Shown here: positions 55,533 to 64,000 of the stretch, one piece after another
How positions within the stretch are numbered: position 1 is the stretch's first letter
Layout: each line of letters begins with the position of its first letter
NCBI GenBank assembly: GCA_027943335.1
Contig: BSBK01001158.1
Coordinates: 372,001 to 436,000, forward strand
DNA length: 64,000 bases
Source of the DNA: Chamaecyparis obtusa
Lineage: Eukaryota; Streptophyta; Pinopsida; Cupressales; Cupressaceae
Reading direction: 5' to 3'
Notes under the pieces: model-generated
What the model saw: only the letters and a program-made list of their open reading frames with translations
Databases searched by the model: none
Told to the model about the DNA's origin: nothing
Position numbers and translations under genes: made by a program

Positions 55533-55763
55533 ATGATTAATACAAGGTGGTTTGAGCCAGTTGGGGATGAACCCTATGTTCTTCCAAGCCAATGTGAGCA
55601 GGTATTTTACTCAGAGTTTCTGCATAAATCAGGTTGGTCATTTTTTGTTAGACATGATCCAAGAGGAAGGCCGATGAGGTATAATGCGATGGAAGAAGAT
55701 TGCAAACAACTAGAAGATGATGTAGATGATGATCACAAACAACAGTTAGTCGATGATGTTTAG
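55533..55763 (+). pseudogene. CACTA transposase, DUF4216
   Basis: Reads NTRWFEPVGDEPYVLPSQCEQVFYSE, then KSGWSFFVRHDPRGRP, the core of DUF4216 found downstream of DUF4218 in plant CACTA transposases. It is open for 76 codons. A stop at 55761-55763 is followed by the acidic tail in another frame. Function unknown. Confidence 0.85.
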
Positions 55764-55875
55764 TCGATGATGTTCCTGACATAACTTTTCTTGAAGAAGA
55801 AGAAGATGATGATGATGATGATGCTACTGATGATGCTACTAATGATACTACTGATGATGATGCTGATGATGATGT

Positions 55876-55913
<38 letters not shown>

Positions 55914-56014
55914 TTGATGCTGATGTTGATGCCGACGACCACGACGATGATGAAGATGAAGACAATGATGGTGGTGGTGATGATGTCGATGTCAACGATG
56001 ATCATGGTGATTAG
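55764..56014 (+). repeat. GAT-rich microsatellite encoding an Asp/Glu tail
   Basis: About 250 bp of imperfect (GAT)n with GAA. In one frame it reads PDITFLEEEE followed by a long run of Asp with Ala, Val and Thr, ending in a TAG near 56013. Such tails end many CACTA transposases. Long Ile-, Met- and Ser-rich readings on the other frames and strand are by-products of the repeat. Confidence 0.8.
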
Positions 56015-57955
56015 TTGGATGAAGAAGAAGATGAATGACATGAATGAAATGTACAGTTACGTGATCACTGCTTAATCTATTTAATATTGATTTTTTGATA
56101 GAAATGTGCAGTTATGCAATCAATGCTTAATCTAATTAATTCATGATGTACTTACTATGGGATACTTATGGTTTTTAATGTACTTACTATGTGGTTTTGA
56201 GTATATGTATCATGAGTTTTTTAGCTAACATTAGATAATTGAATTACATATGTAGGTACCCAGACTCCTTTCATGAGCATCCCACACAATCTCATGGATT
56301 GACAAACTGACCTCGATGTTGATGATGTGACTAGATCAGGTAAAGAGCTATACGATTATGGCCTGTAAAGTACTGAAATACTTTAAAATGTTTAAAATGT
56401 TTTTAATTATAATAAAATGTTTTTAATTTAAACCTTTTATATGTTATCGCCGATGAGCCCCCTTTGCATCAACAAAGAACTAGGTGCGCATTGAGATCTA
56501 ATGAGAGGGTAGATGATCATGATGATGATATCGATACTCATCTTACAATTATATCTTAAAAACTAGAAATTAGAAGAAAAAAAAAATGATTGTTATCTAT
56601 GCACTTTAATTGATAATGACTGATTTTTATATGCCAATGAATTTAATTATGTGGTAGTGAATGTTCATAAATTTTATAATGTGTTAATGAATGTTATCAT
56701 GTGATAATTAATGAATGTCACATTTTATTAATGTGTGAATGAATGTTATTGTGTGATAATTAATGAATGTTACATTTTATTAATGGACAAAATAATGAAT
56801 GAATGTTAGATGTTAACGGGGAATTTAGAGTGATGTTAGGCGGGGGGGGGGGGGGGGGGTGGGGCCAAATGAGCTTCCACCTTCACTTGGTTGGCCCTGT
56901 TTAGTATAGAATATAAAACTATTCTCGAAACAAAGTGAAGCTCAATAAGTTTGTTCTTTATATAGGGTCTTAAGTGTAGCTTTTATCCCACTCTCAACAT
57001 TGCAAGGCTTCAAGTGGTGTTTTGATATTGGTTTCTCCATCTCCCACTGACATCTTGTCTTTCTCCTAAGAACTCTCACTGAGCTATGATACATGGATGA
57101 GCAGAAGATGTCCCTTATAGGCTACACATATATAATATGGTAGATCTAGGGAACAAATATACTACAACATAGAATGAGTCAACTTGAATCTATAGTTTCT
57201 TCATTTACAATGAAAATTCAAATTACAAGCCATATTTTAGATTTAATATTCATATTTATCTTCATCATGATCATAGCCATCATGGTCAGCATTTGGTTCA
57301 ACTTCATTTGAACCACACTTCATGTTGGATTATAACATATTGACACTTACACCATAAAGAAGACAAATGATTAAATAGAAAGACAGGACCAACTGAACCA
57401 TCTTGTGGTTAGTCTCACATTGAGAAAAAATGTCAAGACTCAAAAATCAAAACAATCAAAAGTTTCTTCAAGACCATGAATGATCAACAACATTCCATTA
57501 GAAAACAAAACACTAATCTATATTATCATTAAGCCATAAATTTGTTTTTAAAGTTTAGAAGCATATCACAAGAACTTTCAAGAAACATAGTACTATCCAA
57601 GGACCAAAATGAATACCCTCTAAATGATTATGATTATGTTGATGTTGATGTCTATAATTTATGTCTAATGATTATGATGATGTTGATGTTGATGTCTATA
57701 ATTTATTTCACTTACTGATGCTTGCCTAGATTGAATTTTGAATTGCCAGGCTGGAGAATGCTTTCAAAGTTTAGGGTCTGTTCTACATGATACTCTTAGT
57801 TACAGCTCAAATGCAACTCAACATATTTTTGATGCTGGGCAACCCACTATAGAAACTCATCTGTAGCTGAAATTTAATGCTGTGAATCTTGGCATTGTTA
57901 ATGTTATTACTTTTCCTCACGTTTCATATTTTTGAAAATGTTTCTTGGCACTATC
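56015..57955. other. CACTA region downstream of the transposase
   Basis: No gene is supported. It contains a tandem duplication (56693-56745 and 56746-56800, AATTAATGAATGT..CATTTTATTAATG), an 18-base G run near 56842-56860, and a repeated GATGTTGATGTCTATAATTTAT block (57635-57710). Confidence 0.6.
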
Positions 57956-60685
57956 TTATTCTTATTACAATGTTCTTTTTTTTGGGGTAGGAGGTCAATC
58001 TTCATTGTCTTCATTGTGGGGGACAGTGAAGATTTCTCTAACAAATAGCAGGTCTTCTTTAGTATCTTATAATAACATGCTAAACTGATAAAGGTGTTAT
58101 GGGCATTTAATCTGCAATTACTAATAGACTAAGCATATTATTACTATGCTTAATGTTCCATTTAAATGCATTTAACACAAAAAACAAATTTACAAAACTG
58201 AACCAATGGCATGTTTACAACAAAGATGTGTTGAGGAGTTTGCTCCTTGTTTAATGTTAACTGTTCCTGCACAATCCACTCATACAATAGTGAAATGCTA
58301 TGTGGAAGGGATGGTTGATAGTGTTCCTTGAGGGAAGGGGGATTTTGAAAGACTTTTTATCATTGTATTGTGTATTTCCAATATGTTTGGATGCAGGGCA
58401 GACCGGGAGAATGAAGGATCACTCACCGACACAGTAATTTTTAGCGGCTAATATTCGCCAATTGGCTAATTTTGGAAATTTGAGAATCCAAATTTGGCTA
58501 ATAATTCAAGATTTAAGACAACCTAAATCACTACATTTTTACAAAATTTTAATTTAGAAATATTTAAATCATAAAATAATTTATTTTATAAAAAACATGA
58601 ACTCAGAAATTCACCACAATATTTCATACATGATTAGATTTGATTCGCCAGAATTTTATAAGTTATTATAGAAATTTAAATTAATTCTCCAAAAATATAT
58701 CATGATTATTAGTTACTATAGGGATCTATCAACAACTTTTAGTTTCCATTACTGACTTAAAGTATAGTCTAGTGACCCTCATTATATTTTATGAGGTAAA
58801 AATGTTACAATTCAGTTTGTAATGCTCATGGGATCTAAAATTTATTTTAGATTGTTGATCTCAATATAAATCAATGGTCTTAAAGAAATTTTGTGCCCCA
58901 TTAGTATTTAAAAATATCAATACATTAGTCTCACACAATACAATGAGGTTATTAGATTATATTTTAAATAAATGGTATCAAGTAATTATTACAGAGTCTA
59001 TTCCTTAAATCCATAAAAAATTTCCACATTAAACCTAATAATTTTCTATAAGAATTCTATTTTTTTAAATATAAGTATTCACCATGGTGTTTAATTAATT
59101 TCTTTTTGTTGTTTGAGATTCACCAATATTTTCTAAAAAAAATTGTTATTCAAAGATAATCGCTAATAACAATAAAAAAAATTTCAAAAAATTTGAGTGA
59201 TTCGCCAATAGAAATTAATTTTTTTTTTCAAGAAAATGAAAGATTCACCAAGATTTTATATCTTTTTTAAGAGGGGGGTTTCTTAAAGATTACTCTACTC
59301 ACCGATTGCATGATAACCCGGTTTTGAAGGGTCACTGGAAGAGGGGAATGAAGAATCACTCACTGATTGCATGATAACCCCACCAAGCATTCTTTCCTTT
59401 AATTTTCCACAATATCTCAAAGTATGATCATTATTCTTTACTTTCTTCTATATGCTATTCTTTCTATGGTTTTGTTATCTCAGAAATATATCAAAAACAT
59501 TGCAGATGAGCATATAAAAGTAAAATATTATCCTTCAATTGTTCCACATTGAAGCATTTCCTCATTGGAGTATTCTCTTCATTTGTACAATATCTGTCAA
59601 AAATGGTTCCCATATTTCTTCAAGATCTATTTTAATCTTTATATTGCAAATTTGATTAGATTTGACCTATAGTTGATTTCATTAGTATTTTATAACATAT
59701 ACTTCTAATGTGAAATGTGGAGAGAAAGAAAGAGACACACTAGGTATGAATTACACGATATACCCATCATCACTTAGAACTTAAATAATAAATTATGGAC
59801 AGGGAACAACCCCCTAACCTTTGTATGTTTGTTTCATGTTGGCCTCTTATTATATGCAAAGGTAGGCCTATCTTAATTAGGCTAACAACCACAGTGTAGG
59901 GGCCATAATATTTTCCCTTTAACCACATTTATAGTTTGAGAAAATCAGAAAAAATTGTTTCAGATTTATATTATCCTTTTGAACTAGCACACTGCCATCA
60001 AAATGCATAATCATTGGTCATCTCAAGAAAATTCCTATTGATTAGTAGGATATCCTTATAAAAATTTGATGCATGGATTTCTTGTGAATTATCGACTACT
60101 ATGTATCCTGCAACTATGGAAGGAATAGTGTTGGTGTTAGGTTTCATTTATTATTAAATTCAATGGTTTCCAAGATGTGTTGAGGAGTTTGCTCCTTGTT
60201 TAGTGTTAATTGTTCCTGTACAATCCACTCATAAAATAGTGAAATGCTATGTAGAAGGGATGGTTGATAGTGTTCCTTGAGGGAAGGGGGATTGTGAAAG
60301 ACTTGTTATCATTGTATTGTGTATTTCCAATATGTTTGGTTGCAGGGAAGACCAGGAGAATGAAGAATCACTCACCGATTGCATGATAACCCAGTTTTGA
60401 AGGGTCACTGGTTGAGGAGACAATCAAGGTCCCCATGATTGGGACATTGGATGACCCTATTTTTTTTTTGTAGTAATTGCTATTCAAATTGGATGCATGG
60501 ATTTCTTGTGAATTATCCGCTACTATGTATCCTGCAACTGCATTCGTAAATCTGCATATACTTCTCTACGGTTGTAAGCCACTTAGAGTTCAAAATAGAG
60601 AAACTAAATCAAAATTATTCTTTGTCCTATTTCCTTTTAATAAAGTCTCAACTAGATCTATTAGATTTCCACAATCCATATTAAT

Positions 60686-60867
60686 GCTAGTATCAGTTTC
60701 TGGGTTCGATTGTGTATAATTTTTTCCATCAATGTTTCGGATCATACTACATGATCCATCATATCATGTTCTTTTCTCTCTAGAATCCTGATGATGGATC
60801 ATGTAGTATGATTTGAAACATTGATGGAAAAAATTATACACAATCGAACCTAGAAACTGATACTAGC
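60686..60867. ncRNA. Long near-perfect hairpin (77-nt arms), foldback insertion or small-RNA source
   Basis: Arms 60686-60762 and 60791-60867 with a 28-nt loop. 74 of 77 positions are complementary; the other three would be G-U pairs in RNA transcribed from the + strand, so all 77 would pair. It interrupts a copy of the arm repeat between two AAGTCTCAACTA strings, which look like a target duplication or repeat remnant. Whether it is transcribed is unknown; a small foldback transposon is equally possible. Confidence 0.5.
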
Positions 60868-62304
60868 AAAGTCTCAACTATCAATGATACAATATACATT
60901 TGATGCCCTAAGCTATCAAATATACAAATGGCACCTACCTAGAAGCTCACCAGGAGAATGAAGGATCACTCACTGATTGCATCATAACCTAGTTTTGAAG
61001 GGTCATTGGTTGAGGGGACAATCAAGGTCTGGATGATTGGGCCATTGGAGGACCCTAGTTCTTTGTATTAATTGCTATTCAAATTGGATGCATGGATTTA
61101 TTATGAATTATCGGCTGCTATGTATCTTGCAACTGCATCCAAAATTTGCATGTACTTCTCTAGGGTTGTAAGCCACTTAGGGATTAAAATAGAGAAACTA
61201 AATAAAAATCGTTCTTTGTCCTATTTCCTTTTAACAAAGTATCAACTATCAATGATACAATACATTTGATGCCCTAAGCTATCAATACAAATGGCACCTA
61301 GCTAGAAGCTCACGGGCTGTCCATTTGATAACCACAGTCAACATTTTAAAAAAATGGATATCCTTGAGCTGAAGCACCAATAACATCAAATAATGGAGTT
61401 AAAGCACGAGCTAGGGCATGACACCAGTAGAATGCGGTCATTTCAGTGACAACAATTTAGAATGCAGTCTTTTGGTGTGTATTAAATAGAATAGAATTTT
61501 TAGCATATTATTATCATTCTATTTCTTTGTTGTAAACATGCCATCAATTCAGTTTTGTAACTTCACTGTTGTGCGAGTGGATTGTGCAGGAACAATTAAC
61601 ATTAAACAAGGAGCAAACTCCTCAACACATCTTGGAAACCATTGAATTCAATAATAAATGAAACCTAACACCAACACTATTCCTTCCATTCACTTCTACC
61701 AAGAATAAAGCATTTAATCCATTCAACATTACATATAATCATTAGATAGTTACATTTCCTGACTGTGTAGAGGAACAATCATGACCAAAATGATCAAAAC
61801 TACTTTCACCCTTGCACAAGCTATTCCAAACTTCAAGTAAAATGAGCAATATGCTATATCAAATCATTCATATTCATAGTAACCATTCGAAGGATCATTT
61901 TTTCAATGAACCCTTTGATTGTACCCCTGTGGCAGAGAAAGGAAACCTCAAAATAAAGAAAGGAAACTTAGTAAAACTAGTCTATGTCGATGTTTGTGAG
62001 GGTACAGTCATGATAAGTGCCTCTCAAACCTCTCCAAACATGTAAGATTGTGTTTAAATACTTTATTGATCTCTTCTAAACATTAACCAAATCAAACCTA
62101 CATTTGAATCCACACACAATAACCCCAAAATGAAGGGTTTTGTATCCTTTAATGAATCTCAGTCATTGGTAGCGCATGGACAGTCAAACCAGTAGTCTCC
62201 AAAGCATTCAATAAGTGACTGGATTGTATTTAATACACACTATTCCTTCCATTCACTTCTACCAAGAATAAAGCATTTAATCCATTCAACATTACATATA
62301 ATCA

Positions 62305-62365
62305 TTAGACAGTTACATTTCTTGACTATGTACTAGAGGAATAGTCAGGAAATGTAACTGTCTAA
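62305..62365. repeat. Palindromic junction
   Basis: TTAGACAGTTACATTTCTTGACT and its complement with an 11-base loop (62330-62340), one mismatch. The sequence to its left is in direct orientation to the left arm, to its right inverted, so it marks an inversion point. Confidence 0.75.
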
Positions 62366-62655
62366 ACAATCCAAACATTTGAAAATAGTGAATTGATATT
62401 CTTGAGCACAAGCACCAATAATATCAAATAATAGAGATAAAGCACGGGCTAGGGCATGACACCAGTAGAATGCGGTCATTTCAGAGAGCATTCGTGATCA
62501 AATAAAATGCAATGCATTTGAAATTTGCAGTTGAATATGATGCTAGATGCTCAAAAGATGAAGAAATCACATACCTTCTCTCGCGCTCAGATTTCTCTCC
62601 TCTATCCAATCGAAATAAAAATGATGAGGCCGTTTCACTTTTTTTTTTCATAGCC

Positions 62656-63404
62656 AAATCTTCCTTGTACCACACGAAGAACATGCCATTGGTTCAGTTT
62701 TGTAATTTGTTTTTTGTGTAATTAGTAATTGGCAGATTAAATGCATATAACACCTTTATCAGTTTAATTAGCATGTTATTATCATATCAGATAAAGTATG
62801 TTTAAGAATTGTTGGGACTGGTCCTTTTGTGTGTATTAAACATAATAGAATTTTTAGCATATTATTATCAATCTATTTCTTTGTTCTAAACATGCCATTG
62901 GTTCAAATTTGTAGATTTGTTTAATCCGTTAAATGCATTTTTCGTGAGGAGGGGTCTTGTTCTCAGGAGATTGATGAAGATTGTGCACATCAAAAACCAA
63001 TTCATAAGGTACCAATCATGTTTCCTATTCGCTTATATTTTTGGATTGGTAAATCTCCTTATAAGTTTCATGTCCTTTCTTTTGATTACTATGGATGAGA
63101 TATATATCTTACATTTAACATTCAACTTCTTTACATTTTAGAACATGTAGTGTGTTTTTTGAGGATTTTACCAAATCAACTTTTAACATAAACCGAAAAC
63201 ACCAAACTGATATCTTTCCCTTTCAACTTGACAAAATATTTGCATTTGACCAATAACTGCAAGCAACTGAATGATAAATCCACATACCTGTATCTTTGTA
63301 AAATACCTAAAACATCAAAAAGATGGCTAAGTGGCTGTCGCCGTGATTTTTATCTACTGAATATGGGAAAAAAAAATACCAAAAAAATTTGAATAGAAAA
63401 CATG
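62656..63404. other. AT-rich sequence, no gene seen
   Basis: Contains fragments resembling other parts of the CACTA arms (for example the GCATATTATTATCA string near 62770 and 62858 and the CATGCCATTGGTTCA block near 62686 and 62892). Short ORFs lack any motif. Confidence 0.5.
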
Positions 63405-63625
63405 ATTGGTCATTTCAGAGAGCATTCATGATCAAATAAAATGCAATGCCTTCTCTCGCACTCGATCAACTTTCACCCGCTCGTTTTCTCCCACTCCTTT
63501 TCTCTACAAATGAAATAAAAATGATTTGGCCGTTTCAAAATAGTGAATCGATATCCTTGGGCACAAGCACCAATAACATCAACTATTTTGATATGTGGGT
63601 ACCCTAATGTTGGCAAGAGTTCTTT
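63405..63625 (-). repeat. Third copy of the outer CACTA arm block
   Basis: Inverted relative to 43050-43340 and similar to 62372-62650, with an internal deletion of about 140 bp. Starts GGTCATTTCAGAGAGCATTC. Confidence 0.75.
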
Positions 63626-64000
63626 TATTAATAAGATTACTCTGCAAGCTTGAAGAAGTGATATATTTTGGAAAATGAAGAGTAGAAAGATGATGATATT
63701 CTTGAGATCATGGATGGACACAATGTTGCAGATAGAATGGGAAGACATCTTTCTAGATTGGCCCTGGATCCTTCGACAATTGGGGTAGGATCCAGACCCA
63801 GGCTAAAAAGATGTCTTCTTTTCTATTGTGGAATTATCCCTTCTTTGGCCTGCACTCATTCCTCTTCTCAAAAATGGTTATCTAGAAACTTTGGATACTA
63901 TTTCTCATCCATGCACGAAATGTGCTAGTGATCATATAAAATTACTTTAGGCCTCCAGTATTGATGAGATGTACAAGTGTAAAATGTTTTTGCAAGACTG
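63626..64000. other. Unassigned end of window
   Basis: No gene is supported. The minus strand from 63930 reads CACTAGCACATTTCGTGC, which matches the left CACTA terminus in 14 of 18 bases. The + strand from 63677 reads about 30 codons of plausible but unrecognised sequence before a stop. Confidence 0.35.

Larger units (their letters stand above)
42885..62655 (+). mobile_element. CACTA (En/Spm-type) DNA transposon, large, with inverted arms
   Basis: Starts with CACTACTACATTTGGGGC at 42885, a CACTA terminus, and carries a TNP2-type transposase with Transposase-associated, DUF4218 and DUF4216 domains on the + strand (47874-56032). Subterminal DNA from about 43050 to 46990 recurs, mostly inverted, at 57956-62655. 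A further inverted fragment lies at 63405-63625. The right terminal repeat is not certain: the best candidate is CACTAGCACATTT.. on the minus strand ending at 63930. The transposase is interrupted by an LTR-like insertion and by stops, so the element is not autonomous. Confidence 0.85.
57956..62655 (-). repeat. CACTA right inverted arm
   Basis: Reverse-complement counterpart of the left arm, with additional copies. Inverted blocks: 58220-58435, 59296-59910, 59925-60400, 60950-61447 and 62372-62650. Direct-orientation copies of 46680-46980 lie at 61560-61835 and 62240-62340, so the arm has been rearranged. 58440-59290 is unique AT-rich DNA. No gene is supported. Confidence 0.82.

Noticed and set aside
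55648..56075. Ser-, Ile- and Met-rich ORFs on both strands
   Set aside because: By-products of the GAT repeat in other frames.
63677..63928. Possible host exon near the window end
   Set aside because: The reading is short, crosses stops, and shows no recognised family.

Overview
This 64-kb window looks like intergenic, repeat-packed nuclear DNA of a seed plant. The evidence is a plant-type LINE with a C-terminal RNase H, three Ty3/gypsy elements of Tat-like organisation, an LTR element with an initiator-tRNA-Met primer site, and a CACTA element whose transposase carries the plant domains TNP2, DUF4218 and DUF4216. The size of the nested elements suggests a large genome, possibly a gymnosperm; that is inference only. 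I found no convincing single-copy host gene, rRNA, tRNA or CRISPR array.

Layout. 1-5740: LINE on the + strand (end of ORF1, then ORF2 with endonuclease, reverse transcriptase, zinc finger and RNase H). It lies inside the left LTR of element Gy-A (5757-16208, minus strand), and Gy-A itself sits in the integrase of element Gy-B (16209-25715, minus strand). The 5' LTR of Gy-B is split by NA-1 (25716-33873, + strand), an LTR element with two 1226-bp LTRs, a five-knuckle Gag and a 1200-codon ORF of unknown function but no visible polymerase. 33874-35092 is probably the rest of the Gy-B LTR. 35093-about 42000: Gy-C, a minus-strand relative of Gy-A that has lost its right end. 42001-42884 is unassigned. 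From 42885 a CACTA transposon begins with a CACTAC terminus, followed by a left arm (43050-46990), a multi-exon transposase (47874-56032) interrupted by a Tat-LTR-like insertion (about 50131-54030), and a right arm (57956-62655) that is largely the reverse complement of the left arm.

How the parts work. Gy-A and Gy-C share an order not seen in Gy-B: protease, a second RNase H, reverse transcriptase, a degenerate RNase H, integrase. Gy-B has the usual Tat order with the extra RNase H after the reverse transcriptase, plus a G-patch-like segment between protease and reverse transcriptase. In all three, the RNase H joined to the reverse transcriptase lacks its first catalytic Asp, so the second RNase H presumably does the work.

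Decay. Nearly all coding regions are broken by in-frame stops rather than indels. In NA-1 all twenty internal stops can be explained by C-to-T change at Gln or Arg codons, as expected from deamination of methylated cytosine in silenced DNA. The items most worth a second look are the RNase H order, the unknown NA-1 ORF with its CCGAG motifs, the 46-bp palindromes at 52003-53481, the 77-nt-arm hairpin at 60686-60867, and the palindromic architecture of the CACTA element.
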